Assembly (NCBI RefSeq): GCF_000430545.1
Contig: NZ_AUMF01000013.1
Location: 124,001-188,000 of the forward strand
Source: Tenacibaculum ovolyticum DSM 18103
GTDB lineage: Bacteria; Bacteroidota; Bacteroidia; Flavobacteriales; Flavobacteriaceae
DNA length: 64,000 nt
Reading direction: 5' to 3'
A program made the position numbers and the translations under genes. Shown here piece after piece: positions 26,006-34,897 of the stretch (positions within the stretch are counted from its first letter, which is position 1; each line of letters opens with the position of its first letter). Under the pieces are notes generated by a model. The model saw only the letters and a program-made list of their open reading frames with translations, searched no databases and was not told the DNA's origin.

Positions 26006-27541
26006 ATGGAAAACCGAAAATATCGTTGGATTTTATATTTCATTACAATAACTATACTTTCCACAATTACCATACAACTGTATTGGAATTATAAAAATTA
26101 CACAGAAAATAAAAGACAAGTAACCAACGAAATTCAATTGAGTTTAGATAATGCTGTAGAAGAATATTATTCATCTTTAGCTAAAGATGATTTTTTAACA
26201 ATAATAAACACAAAGAACAATTATAGTTATGAAAAATCATTCAAAAAAAGCGGTGTTCACAAAATTTTAAAAAATCATTCGAAAAAAGAAAAGCCAAAAG
26301 TTACCATTAACAATATCAAATTTAGCTCGGGAAACATGCCTAGAAGGCAAATAGATTCTATGATTAATTTAGCCAAAGAGTTTAATTTAGATATTGATTC
26401 TTTAAGTAAAGAAAAAGAAAGTTCAACTAAAAAAGGATATAATATTAAAACTGAAATAAAGTATTTTAGAGGAAAAAAAGCAGCAGACAGTTTAAAAATT
26501 TTTACAGATTTAAAACCTATCTTTATTTCATTTCTAGATCAATCTGTTGAATATGAAAAAATAGATTCTTTAATTAAAAATCAATTAAAGCAAAAAAAAA
26601 TTTACTTAAAAACAAGTTTTCATCATTTAAAAAATGATACCCTTTTTCATGAAACAAAGGATTCTTTATTAAATTCTGATATATTCTCTGTAAGTTCAAA
26701 ATCAACTTTTGTTAGAGAAAATGAAGCTTTCAAATTAATCTATAACAGTCCAAATATTGAAGCTTTAAAAAGAAGCTCTACAGGTCTTTTGTTATCCCTT
26801 TTACTATCTCTTGCCGTTATTTCTAGTTTATTTTATTTATTAAAAATCATTAATCAACAAAAAGAATTAGCTGAAATTAAAAACGACCTAATTAGTAATA
26901 TCACTCATGAATTTAAAACACCAATTACAACTATTTCAACCGCAATTGAAGCAATCGAAAGTTTTAACATGATTAATGATAAAGAGAAAACTAAAAAATA
27001 TCTTTCTATTTCTTCTGGTCAGTTAAAGAAACTACATCTAATGGTTGAGAAGTTATTAGAAACTGCGACTTTAGATAGTGAAAACCTATTATTAAAAAAA
27101 GCTCCCATTAACTTAATTGACTTGACCGATAAACTTACTAAAAAACATCAATTAATCACACCAAACAAAATTATTAAATTCTCAAGTAACATTGCAGAGC
27201 TAAAAAAAAATATTGATCCTTTTCATTTTGAAAACGCCATTTCTAACCTGATTGATAATGCGATAAAATACGGAGGTAATAATATAGAAATCAATATCAA
27301 TTCTGTTTTAAATAATATAGAAATTTCTATAGCTGATAATGGAAAAGGAATTGAAAAAAATCAACAAGAAAAAATATTCGAAAAATTTTATCGTGTTCCA
27401 AAAGGAAATACGCATGACGTGAAAGGTTTTGGAATTGGTTTATACTACACTAAAAAAATCATCGAAAAACATAATGGCTTTATTTCTTTATATTCTAATG
27501 TTAAACAAACAGTTTTTAAAATAATAGTACCTAATGATTAA
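26006..27541 (+). CDS. Sensor histidine kinase
   Basis: This 511-residue membrane kinase has a transmembrane helix at about residues 9-28, a periplasmic sensor region of about 230 residues without a recognised domain, and a second helix at about 259-281. The HisKA domain carries the phosphorylated H301 in SNITHEFKTP. The HATPase domain shows the N box (ENAISNLIDNAIKY), the G1 motif DNGKGI and the G2 motif GFGIGL. There is no clear HAMP domain. Its 3' end overlaps the regulator gene by eight bases. Its cognate signal is unknown, but the neighbouring outer-membrane genes suggest an envelope signal. Confidence 0.93.
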   Translation: MENRKYRWILYFITITILSTITIQLYWNYKNYTENKRQVTNEIQLSLDNAVEEYYSSLAKDDFLTIINTKNNYSYEKSFKKSGVHKILKNHSKKEKPKVTINNIKFSSGNMPRRQIDSMINLAKEFNLDIDSLSKEKESSTKKGYNIKTEIKYFRGKKAADSLKIFTDLKPIFISFLDQSVEYEKIDSLIKNQLKQKKIYLKTSFHHLKNDTLFHETKDSLLNSDIFSVSSKSTFVRENEAFKLIYNSPNIEALKRSSTGLLLSLLLSLAVISSLFYLLKIINQQKELAEIKNDLISNITHEFKTPITTISTAIEAIESFNMINDKEKTKKYLSISSGQLKKLHLMVEKLLETATLDSENLLLKKAPINLIDLTDKLTKKHQLITPNKIIKFSSNIAELKKNIDPFHFENAISNLIDNAIKYGGNNIEININSVLNNIEISIADNGKGIEKNQQEKIFEKFYRVPKGNTHDVKGFGIGLYYTKKIIEKHNGFISLYSNVKQTVFKIIVPND

Positions 27542-28214
27542 AAAAATAAAACTTTTATTAGCTGAAGACGAACCTAGTTTAGGACAAATTGTAAAAGAAA
27601 GTTTAGAAACTAGAAATTTTAAAGTTTCACATGCTTTAAATGGAGAAGAGGCTTATCATTTATATCTAAAAGAACAACCAGAAATTTTAGTTTTAGATGT
27701 AATGATGCCAAAAAAGGATGGTTTCACATTAGCGAAAGAAATTAGACAAGAAAACAAACACATTCCTATTATTTTTTTAACTGCAAAATCACAAACTAAA
27801 GATGTTTTAGAAGGCTTTGAACATGGAGGAAATGACTATTTAAAAAAACCTTTTTCTATGGAAGAATTAATTGTCCGTATTCATTCTTTATTAAACAGAA
27901 ATGAATTAAAAATAAGTTCTGAAAAAATAATTATTGGTAATTTTATATTTAATCACGACAAACAGACATTATTTTTTAATTCAGAATCTGATTTATTAAC
28001 TCATAGAGAGTCAGAATTACTCTTTCATCTTTTTCAAAAGAAAAACGAAATATTAGATAGATCTTTTATTCTTAAAAAACTTTGGGGTAATGACGATTTC
28101 TTTAATGCTAGAAGTATGGATGTATTTATTTCTAAACTACGAAAAAAATTAAAAAAGGACGAATCTGTTCAAATAATTAACATTCGTGGCTACGGTTATA
28201 AATTGATTTGTTAA
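27534..28214 (+). CDS. OmpR/PhoB-type response regulator
   Basis: This 226-residue regulator has a receiver domain (residues 4-120) with acidic pocket E11/D12, phosphorylation site D55 in LVLDVMMP and the conserved Lys in KKPFS. The C-terminal winged-helix domain (about 130-226) ends in the typical RSMDVFISKLRKKL...INIRGYGYKL pattern. It overlaps the kinase gene by eight bases, so the two are translationally coupled and form a cognate pair. The phased GTTAA boxes upstream of the kinase are its most likely binding site (inference). Confidence 0.95.
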   Translation: MIKKIKLLLAEDEPSLGQIVKESLETRNFKVSHALNGEEAYHLYLKEQPEILVLDVMMPKKDGFTLAKEIRQENKHIPIIFLTAKSQTKDVLEGFEHGGNDYLKKPFSMEELIVRIHSLLNRNELKISSEKIIIGNFIFNHDKQTLFFNSESDLLTHRESELLFHLFQKKNEILDRSFILKKLWGNDDFFNARSMDVFISKLRKKLKKDESVQIINIRGYGYKLIC

Positions 28215-28269
28215 AACCTTTTGAAATCCCTTTTTTTATGTAATTTTACAGTCTTGAAATTTTAAAACT

Positions 28270-28884
28270 ATGCACGTAGCAATTGCCGGAAATATTGGCG
28301 CAGGTAAAACCACTTTAACCCAATTATTAGCAAAACATTATAACTGGGATCCTCATTTCGAGTCTGTTGATGAAAATCCTTATTTAGATGATTTTTATGG
28401 AGAAATGGAAAGATGGTCTTTTAACCTACAAGTTTTCTTTTTAAATAGCCGTTTTCGTCAAGTTTTAGAATTAAGAAAATCTGGTAAAAAAATAATTCAA
28501 GACAGAACTATTTACGAAGATGCTCATATTTTCGCACCTAATTTACATGCAATGGGCTTAATGACAAATCGTGACTTTAGTAACTATTCATCATTATTTG
28601 AGTTAATGGAAAATTTGGTAACACCACCAGATTTATTAATTTACCTACGCGCTGACATTTCTACTTTAGTTGGTCAAATACACAAACGTGGTCGTGAATA
28701 CGAAAACTCAATTAGTATTGATTATTTAAGCCGATTAAACGAACGTTACGAAGCTTGGATAAGTAAATATACTAAAGGAAAGTTGTTAATTATTGACGTT
28801 GACAATTTAGATTTCGTTAAAAACCAAGAAGATTTAGGCTCAATAATAGATAAAATAGACGCACAAATTAACGGTTTATTCTAA
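28270..28884 (+). CDS. Deoxynucleoside kinase
   Basis: This 204-residue protein belongs to the deoxyribonucleoside kinase family (dNK/dGK/dCK type). The P loop GNIGAGKT is at residues 7-14, then ENPYLDDFY, the DRTIYED motif (the DRS-like signature) and the lid arginines in RGREYE. It phosphorylates deoxynucleosides for salvage; the base specificity cannot be told from sequence alone. A second kinase of this family is fused to HPPK at 40075-41205. Its 3' end overlaps the converging RNA methyltransferase gene by nine bases. Confidence 0.92.
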   Translation: MHVAIAGNIGAGKTTLTQLLAKHYNWDPHFESVDENPYLDDFYGEMERWSFNLQVFFLNSRFRQVLELRKSGKKIIQDRTIYEDAHIFAPNLHAMGLMTNRDFSNYSSLFELMENLVTPPDLLIYLRADISTLVGQIHKRGREYENSISIDYLSRLNERYEAWISKYTKGKLLIIDVDNLDFVKNQEDLGSIIDKIDAQINGLF

Positions 28885-29610
28885 ACTTCTTTTAAATTCA
28901 CTTAATAAAATAGCTGTTGCTGTAGCAACATTTAAACTTTCTGTTTGTTGTATTTCTCCAAACCTTGGTATCGTTAACTTATGCTTTACAATTTCTGAGA
29001 CTTCTTTAGAAATTCCATTAGCTTCATTCCCCATAACTAAAATCGCTTTTTCAGGCAGCGATGTTTTATAAACATTACTACCTTCCATATCTGCTGTATA
29101 AACAGGCAACTGAGCGTTTGATAAAAATTCTGGTAAATCAGTATAAGAAATGTTAACCCTTGTTAAAGAACCCATAGTAGATTGCACAACTTTTTGATTA
29201 TAACAATCAACTGTATTTTTCGAACAAACTAACTGAGAAATACCAAACCAATCACACAAACGAATTATAGTTCCTAAATTACCAGGATCATTCACTTCAT
29301 CTAAAGCTACAGTAAAGTTTTCCTTATTTACATTATTATTTTCGGGTATTTTAAATAATCCTAAAACTTTATTAGGATTTTTTAATGTACTTATTTTTTT
29401 TAACTCTATGTCAGAAACAATTGTAACTGAAACTCTATTAGGTACCAAAAAAGATTCATCTGTAGTAAAAACATGTGATACTTCAATAGTAGAACTTAAC
29501 AATTCTTCTACTACTTTTACACCTTCAGCTACAAATAAATTATGCTTCTGTCTATACTTTTTTTGCTGTAAACTTGTTATTAACTTCAGATTGTTTTTAG
29601 ATAAACTCAT
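28876..29610 (-). CDS. TrmH/SpoU family RNA 2'-O-methyltransferase
   Basis: This 244-residue SPOUT enzyme has an N-terminal substrate-binding domain (about 1-95) and the SpoU domain with motif 1 NDPGNLGTIIRLCDWFG, motif 2 VMGNEANGIS and motif 3 IPRFGEIQQTESLNVATATAI, which form the SAM-binding knot. The substrate RNA (23S rRNA or tRNA) cannot be settled from sequence. It converges on the deoxynucleoside kinase gene and is divergent from the TamL-like gene, a placement often seen in Bacteroidota. Confidence 0.92.
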   Translation of the reverse strand: MSLSKNNLKLITSLQQKKYRQKHNLFVAEGVKVVEELLSSTIEVSHVFTTDESFLVPNRVSVTIVSDIELKKISTLKNPNKVLGLFKIPENNNVNKENFTVALDEVNDPGNLGTIIRLCDWFGISQLVCSKNTVDCYNQKVVQSTMGSLTRVNISYTDLPEFLSNAQLPVYTADMEGSNVYKTSLPEKAILVMGNEANGISKEVSEIVKHKLTIPRFGEIQQTESLNVATATAILLSEFKRSLE

Positions 29611-29648
29611 TAATTTTTTTTTAACACATTATAACCACTAAAAAACAG

Positions 29649-29656
29649 TATTTTTG
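29649..29656 (+). promoter_or_regulatory. -7 box of the tamL promoter
   Basis: TATTTTTG matches TAnnTTTG and lies 27 bases before the chosen ATG at 29684. It also shows that the in-frame TTG at 29654 is promoter sequence, not a start. Confidence 0.5.
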
Positions 29657-29683
29657 GTATTCAAAACACGAGGCGTAAAGTTA

Positions 29684-32128
29684 ATGAAAAAACTTTCTTT
29701 CTTCTTTTTATTAGTAATATTATTCAGTTCGTGCAGTACGATAAAGTATGTAAAAGAAAATGAGTTACTGCTATCAAAAAACACTATTTATGTTGATAGC
29801 ATAAAAAACTCAGATGAAAACATTACTGAATTTCTTCTACAACAACCTAATGCTAAAGCTTTAGGTATACCGTTATCTTTATATTTTTATAATCTAGGAA
29901 ATCCTGATGGCCCAAAAACCCCAAGTGAATGGGGTAAAAAACATTTAAAAACCTATTCTTTTTTTAAGAAAAGCTTTTCAGAAAAGCAAAGTATTTCTGT
30001 TGCTAAAACTTTTATTGGTCTAAATCAATGGTTTTTAAATAGTGGTCAAGCACCGATTATTATTGATGATAAAAAGACAAGAAAAACAATAGCTAGTCTA
30101 ACTTCTTATTTTCTAACAGAAGGTTATTTTAAATCAAAAATCACTTCAAAAAAAGACACTATTAGTGAAAGAAAAGGAGAGATCTCTTATTTTATCGCCA
30201 AAGGAAACCCTTCTTTTTTAGGCACAATTAGCTCTAAAATATCTTCTCCTGTATTAAATTCTTTATATAGTCAATCAAAACAAAAAAGTTTTCTTAAATC
30301 TGGTAACCAGTATAAAGATGGTAATTTCATTAAAGAAGCAAACCGTTTAGTAAAGTTATTTAGAAACAAAGGAGTATATCATTTTAATGAAAATTATATT
30401 TCATTTGAAATTGATACGCTCGTAGACTCTGAAAAAACAGCTGTTGAAATTAACATTTCAGACAGAATTATTCCTTTTAAAATTCAAAAAATAAAAAAAA
30501 TTAATATTTATACTGACTACACCTATAATAAAAGAGATTCAGTTCATAATGATACAATGCAATATAAAGGCTTTAATTTTTATGCTCACAAAAAATTAAA
30601 ATACAATCCAAAATACTTATCTCAATCATTATTTATTAAACCTAATACAGTTTATAGTGATTCATTAAAAAATTTAACAAGAACACATCTAAGGGGTTTA
30701 AAAAACTTTAAATCGACCTCTATTCGTTATAATGAATTAAGTGACGATGAACTAGAAGCTAATATTTTTTTAACACCTATTGAAAAATACACTTTAGGTT
30801 TTGATACAGAATTATCTCGTTCAAACATTCGTAATTTCGATGTTTCTTTAAAATTTTCTTTAATAAATAGAAATACATTTAAAGGTGCTGAAATTTTTAA
30901 ATTTTCAACCTTCGGTTCTTATTTTAATTCAAACAATGGTCCTGGTTGGGAAATTGGTGCTGACGTTTCTTTAGAAGTTCCTCGTTTTATGGCTCCTTTC
31001 GGTTTACATAAGTTTGTTCCTAAGAGAATGTCTCCTAGAACAAAATTTTTCGTTGGTGGAGGTATTCAGAAAAATATAGGTCTAGATAAGCAAAACATTT
31101 CTGTTGGTTTAGATTACAAATGGAATTTTAACAAAAAAAAGTCTATCCAATTAGAATTATTTAATACCCAATATATTCGAAACTTAAATGTTGAAAATTA
31201 TTTTAATGTTTACTCTTCAGAATATTCAAAACTAAAAGAAGTAGATAATGCAACTCCAGCACATACATTACCTTCAAGTAACTCGCCAAATGTTTTGCAA
31301 TTTATGAGAAATGTTATTAATGATACTTCTTTTGCTTCTACAAATCCTTTAGAGTATCAAAGTAACCTTAACATTTTTAATAGGTATAACATTATTACTT
31401 CAGATTTTTTAATTCCAGAAATCGCATATAGCTTCACATATAATAATCAAGAAAACATTAAGGATGCTAATTTTTCTTTTTTTAAACTGAGAATTGCCAA
31501 CTCTGGAAATGTTATGGGGCTATTATCAAAAAAAATAAATAGTAGAGGTCAAAAAACTGTTTTTAAAATACCAATTGCACAATATTTTAAAACGGATCTT
31601 GAATATAAAAAGTATTGGAACTTAGGTAACAATACTGTATTGGCTCATAGAACTTTTTTAGGAGCTATTATTACTTACGATAAATCAAGCATTCCTTTTT
31701 CTCGTAGTTATTTTGCTGGAGGATCGAATGATATTAGGGCTTGGAGAACCTACGACTTAGGACCAGGTGCTCGACAACCTGGATTAGAATACAATATTGG
31801 TAGTTTAAAATTTTTATCAAGTTTCGAATATCGGTTCGATTTATTAGGTTCTTTAAAAGGAGCATTATTTGTTGATGCTGGTAATATTTGGGACATTACC
31901 AATTCTCAATATATAGAAGAAACTTCTAAATTTAAAAACATTAAATCGTTAACCAATATGGCAGTTGGTACTGGTTTTGGTTTTAGATATGATTTTAAGT
32001 TTTTAATAGCCCGATTAGACCTAGGTTTAAAAGTACATGAACCTTATCTAAACAATAATAACAAATGGTTTAAAAACTTCAATTTCTCAAGTTCTGTTTT
32101 AAATATTGGTATTAACTACCCTTTCTAA
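29684..32128 (+). CDS. tamL: TamL-type Omp85 outer-membrane lipoprotein (BamA/TamA family)
   Basis: The protein has 814 residues from the ATG at 29684 (an in-frame TTG at 29654 lies in the promoter). The lipobox FSSC places the lipidated Cys at residue 17. POTRA-like repeats occupy about residues 30-370, followed by an Omp85 16-strand barrel with the L6-type segment FAGGSNDIRAWR and a terminal aromatic strand. A lipidated TamA homologue is the form called TamL in Bacteroidota, thought to act with TamB in outer-membrane lipid or protein transport. No tamB gene is next to it: the next gene is fbaA. Confidence 0.85.
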   Translation: MKKLSFFFLLVILFSSCSTIKYVKENELLLSKNTIYVDSIKNSDENITEFLLQQPNAKALGIPLSLYFYNLGNPDGPKTPSEWGKKHLKTYSFFKKSFSEKQSISVAKTFIGLNQWFLNSGQAPIIIDDKKTRKTIASLTSYFLTEGYFKSKITSKKDTISERKGEISYFIAKGNPSFLGTISSKISSPVLNSLYSQSKQKSFLKSGNQYKDGNFIKEANRLVKLFRNKGVYHFNENYISFEIDTLVDSEKTAVEINISDRIIPFKIQKIKKINIYTDYTYNKRDSVHNDTMQYKGFNFYAHKKLKYNPKYLSQSLFIKPNTVYSDSLKNLTRTHLRGLKNFKSTSIRYNELSDDELEANIFLTPIEKYTLGFDTELSRSNIRNFDVSLKFSLINRNTFKGAEIFKFSTFGSYFNSNNGPGWEIGADVSLEVPRFMAPFGLHKFVPKRMSPRTKFFVGGGIQKNIGLDKQNISVGLDYKWNFNKKKSIQLELFNTQYIRNLNVENYFNVYSSEYSKLKEVDNATPAHTLPSSNSPNVLQFMRNVINDTSFASTNPLEYQSNLNIFNRYNIITSDFLIPEIAYSFTYNNQENIKDANFSFFKLRIANSGNVMGLLSKKINSRGQKTVFKIPIAQYFKTDLEYKKYWNLGNNTVLAHRTFLGAIITYDKSSIPFSRSYFAGGSNDIRAWRTYDLGPGARQPGLEYNIGSLKFLSSFEYRFDLLGSLKGALFVDAGNIWDITNSQYIEETSKFKNIKSLTNMAVGTGFGFRYDFKFLIARLDLGLKVHEPYLNNNNKWFKNFNFSSSVLNIGINYPF

Positions 32129-32174
32129 CTATAACGTTATCGCTAAAAACTATTACATTTTTACTAAAAAAGTG

Positions 32175-32182
32175 TAAATTTG
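32175..32182 (+). promoter_or_regulatory. -7 box of the fbaA promoter
   Basis: TAAATTTG matches TAnnTTTG, 34 bases before the fbaA ATG, followed by an A-rich leader typical of highly expressed genes here. Confidence 0.55.
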
Positions 32183-32216
32183 TCGTTCAAAACAACCATT
32201 AACTAAAAATTAAATA

Positions 32217-33275
32217 ATGATAAAAGCTGGAGTCGCAACTGGAAAAGAAGTACAAGAAATATTTCAATTAGCTAAAGATAAAAGCTTCGCTTTACCTGCT
32301 GTGAATGTTGTAGGTTCTAATACCGTAAATACCGTTTTAGAAACCGCTAAAGAATTAAACTCTCCTGTAATTATTCAATTTTCTAATGGAGGAGCGCAAT
32401 TTAATGCTGGTAAAGGATTGTCTAATGAAAATCATAAAGCTGCTATAGCAGGAGCTGTTGCTGGAGCAAAACATGTTCATTTATTAGCAGAAGCTTATGG
32501 TATACCTGTAATTTTGCATACAGATCATGCTGCTAAAAAATTATTACCTTGGATTGATGGTTTACTAGATGCTAGTGAGCAATTTTATAAAGAGACAGGA
32601 AAATCTCTTTATAGCTCTCATATGATTGACTTATCAGAAGAGCCTATTGAAGAAAATATTGAAATTTGTAAAGAATATTTAGCTCGTATGAGTAAAATAG
32701 GAATGACTTTAGAAATTGAATTGGGTATTACTGGTGGTGAAGAAGATGGTGTAGATAACTCTGATGTAGATGTTTCTAAATTATATACCCAACCTGAAGA
32801 AGTAGCTTTTGCTTATGAAGAATTAATGAAAGTAAGCGATCAATTTACAATTGCTGCTGCTTTTGGTAATGTTCATGGTGTTTATAAACCTGGTAATGTA
32901 AAATTAACTCCAAAAATTTTAAAGAGCTCTCAAGAATACATTTCAGAGAAATATAATGTACCTAACAATTCAATTGATTTTGTTTTTCATGGAGGATCAG
33001 GTTCTACTTTAGAAGAAATTAGAGAAGCTATTGGATACGGTGTTATTAAAATGAATATAGATACTGATTTACAGTACGCCTTTACTGAAGGAGCTCGTGA
33101 TTATATATTAGAGAAAAAAGAATATTTAGCGAGTCAAATTGGAAATCCTGACGGAGCAGATCAACCAAATAAAAAATATTATGACCCTCGTAAATGGTTA
33201 CGAGAAGGTGAATTAACTTTTAAAGCCCGCTTAAAAAAGGCTTTTGAAGATTTAAATAATGTAAACACATTATAA
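32217..33275 (+). CDS. fbaA: Class II fructose-bisphosphate aldolase
   Basis: This 352-residue zinc-dependent aldolase of the class IIa type cleaves fructose-1,6-bisphosphate in glycolysis and forms it in gluconeogenesis. The zinc-binding HTDHAAKKLLPW segment, the ELGITGGEEDGVD stretch, the AAFGNVHGVYKPGN segment and the phosphate-binding FHGGSGS and NIDTD motifs are all present in order. It forms its own transcription unit with a -7 box upstream and a strong terminator at 33293-33325. Confidence 0.97.
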   Translation: MIKAGVATGKEVQEIFQLAKDKSFALPAVNVVGSNTVNTVLETAKELNSPVIIQFSNGGAQFNAGKGLSNENHKAAIAGAVAGAKHVHLLAEAYGIPVILHTDHAAKKLLPWIDGLLDASEQFYKETGKSLYSSHMIDLSEEPIEENIEICKEYLARMSKIGMTLEIELGITGGEEDGVDNSDVDVSKLYTQPEEVAFAYEELMKVSDQFTIAAAFGNVHGVYKPGNVKLTPKILKSSQEYISEKYNVPNNSIDFVFHGGSGSTLEEIREAIGYGVIKMNIDTDLQYAFTEGARDYILEKKEYLASQIGNPDGADQPNKKYYDPRKWLREGELTFKARLKKAFEDLNNVNTL

Positions 33276-33292
33276 GGATTTATAATTTTTAT

Positions 33293-33325
33293 AAAAAAGC
33301 ACTTAGAACTTTCTAAGTGCTTTTT
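33293..33325 (+). terminator. Terminator after fbaA
   Basis: AAAAAGCACTTAGAA (33294-33308) and TTCTAAGTGCTTTTT (33311-33325) are perfect complements, ending in T's. Confidence 0.85.
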
Positions 33326-33359
33326 ATTATTTATAAAAGTAAAGTTCATAAAAATAATT

Positions 33360-33367
33360 TACATTTG
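33360..33367 (+). promoter_or_regulatory. -7 box of the accD promoter
   Basis: TACATTTG matches TAnnTTTG and lies 66 bases before the accD ATG. Confidence 0.45.
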
Positions 33368-33433
33368 TCGTCAACTCTTTTTATTAATATGATAAGAGTA
33401 ATCAATAATCAACAACAAAACATAAACTAAACT

Positions 33434-34291
33434 ATGGCTTGGTTTAAACGTAAAGACAAAGGGATTCAAACCCCAACAGAACAAAAAAAAGATACACCTA
33501 AAGGCTTATGGTATAAAACACCAAGCGGTAAGGTAATTGATACTGAAGAACTAAAAAAGAACTTATATGTAAGTCCAGAAGACGGATATCATGTTCGTAT
33601 TGGAAGTAATGAGTATTTTGAGCTTTTTTTTGATGACAATAAATTTAAAGAATTAAACTCTAAACTTACATCAAAGGATCCTTTAAAATTCGAAGACACT
33701 AAAAAATATCCAGATCGTTTAAAAGCAGCTCAGAAAAAAACAGGTTTAAAAGATGCTGTTCGTACAGCTGTAGGAGAATCTAACGGTAAAAATATTGTTA
33801 TTGCCGCTATGGATTTTGCTTTTATCGGAGGTTCAATGGGAAGTGTTGTAGGAGAAAAAATAGCAAGAGCTATTGATTATTCTATTAAAAACAAACTTCC
33901 TTTTTTAATGGTTTCAAAATCTGGAGGTGCACGTATGATGGAGGCTTCTTTATCATTAATGCAATTAGTAAAAACCTCTGCAAAGTTAGCACAATTAGCT
34001 GATGCCAAAATTCCGTATATATCATTATGTACTGATCCAACAACAGGAGGAACGACAGCTTCGTTTGCAATGCTAGGAGATATTAACATCGCTGAACCAA
34101 ATGCTTTGATTGCTTTTGCTGGACCACGTGTTGTAAAAGATACTACTGGTAAAGAATTGCCTGAAGGTTTTCAACGCTCTGAATTTGTTTTAGAACATGG
34201 TTTTCTTGATGGAATTTACGAAAGGAAAGATTTAAAACAACAAGTAAACTTATATATTGATTTAATACAGAATCAACCTGTAAGAGCATAA
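33434..34291 (+). CDS. accD: Acetyl-CoA carboxylase carboxyltransferase subunit beta, without zinc-ribbon cysteines
   Basis: This 285-residue crotonase-fold subunit transfers CO2 from carboxybiotin to acetyl-CoA, the first step of fatty acid synthesis. The carboxyltransferase core is intact ([41 protein letters not shown]). The N-terminal zinc ribbon is not: where E. coli AccD has two CxxC pairs, this protein reads WYKTPSGK (26-33) and YVSPEDGY (45-52), with no Cys in the first 60 residues. The fold is probably kept without metal. I recall similar replacements in other flavobacterial AccD proteins. Flanked by its own promoter and terminator. Confidence 0.95.
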   Translation: MAWFKRKDKGIQTPTEQKKDTPKGLWYKTPSGKVIDTEELKKNLYVSPEDGYHVRIGSNEYFELFFDDNKFKELNSKLTSKDPLKFEDTKKYPDRLKAAQKKTGLKDAVRTAVGESNGKNIVIAAMDFAFIGGSMGSVVGEKIARAIDYSIKNKLPFLMVSKSGGARMMEASLSLMQLVKTSAKLAQLADAKIPYISLCTDPTTGGTTASFAMLGDINIAEPNALIAFAGPRVVKDTTGKELPEGFQRSEFVLEHGFLDGIYERKDLKQQVNLYIDLIQNQPVRA

Positions 34292-34295
34292 ATTT

Positions 34296-34326
34296 AAGAG
34301 CCAGCAAATGCTGGCTCTTTTGTTTT
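34296..34326 (+). terminator. Terminator after accD
   Basis: AGAGCCAGCA (34297-34306) pairs with TGCTGGCTCT (34309-34318), followed by a T-rich tail. Confidence 0.85.
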
Positions 34327-34380
34327 ATTTACACCATAAAAAACACTGATTTCTATACATTTCAAATTAAAAATTATTTG

Positions 34381-34388
34381 TACATTTG
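34381..34388 (+). promoter_or_regulatory. -7 box of the rpsO promoter
   Basis: TACATTTG matches TAnnTTTG, 54 bases before the rpsO ATG, leaving a leader that contains the hairpin at 34393-34413. Confidence 0.5.
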
Positions 34389-34392
34389 CTGC

Positions 34393-34413
34393 TTCAATGA
34401 ATACATCATTGAG
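34393..34413 (+). promoter_or_regulatory. Hairpin in the rpsO leader (candidate S15 autoregulatory site)
   Basis: TTCAATGA pairs with TCATTGAG (eight pairs including one T-G wobble) around ATACA, between the promoter and the start codon. Ribosomal protein S15 represses its own leader in several bacteria using different structures, so a role here is possible but unproven. Confidence 0.3.
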
Positions 34414-34442
34414 TACATAAAAATCATTTAAATAATATTGGA

Positions 34443-34712
34443 ATGTATTTAACAAAAGAAGTAAAAGAAGGATTATTCGAAAAGCACGGTAAAGGTAAAG
34501 CTGATACTGGTACTTCGGAAGGACAAATTGCATTGTTCACATTTAGAATCAACCACTTAACAGAGCACTTAAAAAAGAATCGTAAAGATTTTAACACTGA
34601 GCGTTCATTAGTAAAAATGGTAGGTAAGCGTAGAAGTTTACTTGATTACTTAAAGAAAACAGAAATCAATAGATATCGTTCGATTATTAAAGAATTAGGA
34701 ATTAGAAAATAA
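34443..34712 (+). CDS. rpsO: 30S ribosomal protein S15
   Basis: This 89-residue protein has the standard S15 length and four-helix pattern, with DTGTSEGQIALFTFRINHLTEHL and the rRNA-binding segment RSLLDYLKKTEINRYRSIIKELGIRK. S15 binds 16S rRNA helices 20-22 early in 30S assembly. It is followed by a terminator and then pnp, the common rpsO-pnp order. In this genome the two appear to be separate transcription units because a strong hairpin lies between them. Confidence 0.98.
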   Translation: MYLTKEVKEGLFEKHGKGKADTGTSEGQIALFTFRINHLTEHLKKNRKDFNTERSLVKMVGKRRSLLDYLKKTEINRYRSIIKELGIRK

Positions 34713-34719
34713 TTTCTTC

Positions 34720-34755
34720 AAAAAGAGGCTCTATAAACGTGCCTCTTTTTTTTTT
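34720..34755 (+). terminator. Terminator between rpsO and pnp
   Basis: AAAAAGAGGC (34720-34729) pairs with GCCTCTTTTT (34741-34750) around an eleven-base loop, followed by T's. Confidence 0.8.
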
Positions 34756-34837
34756 CAAAAAAAATTCATTTCTATCTAACTAATAGAAATTTATATAAAA
34801 AAACTCAAGATTTTTAACAACAATTTTGAATTTCCAT

Positions 34838-34876
34838 TGCAACAACAAACAATAACAACACAACAACAAACAATTT
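34838..34876 (+). other. CAA-rich leader of pnp
   Basis: The pnp leader holds a run of CAACAA-type triplets almost without G, which would be unstructured as RNA. It may aid ribosome loading, as A-rich leaders do in Bacteroidota that do not use Shine-Dalgarno sites (inference). Confidence 0.35.
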
Positions 34877-34897
34877 AAAAATTTAGAATTAAAATTT

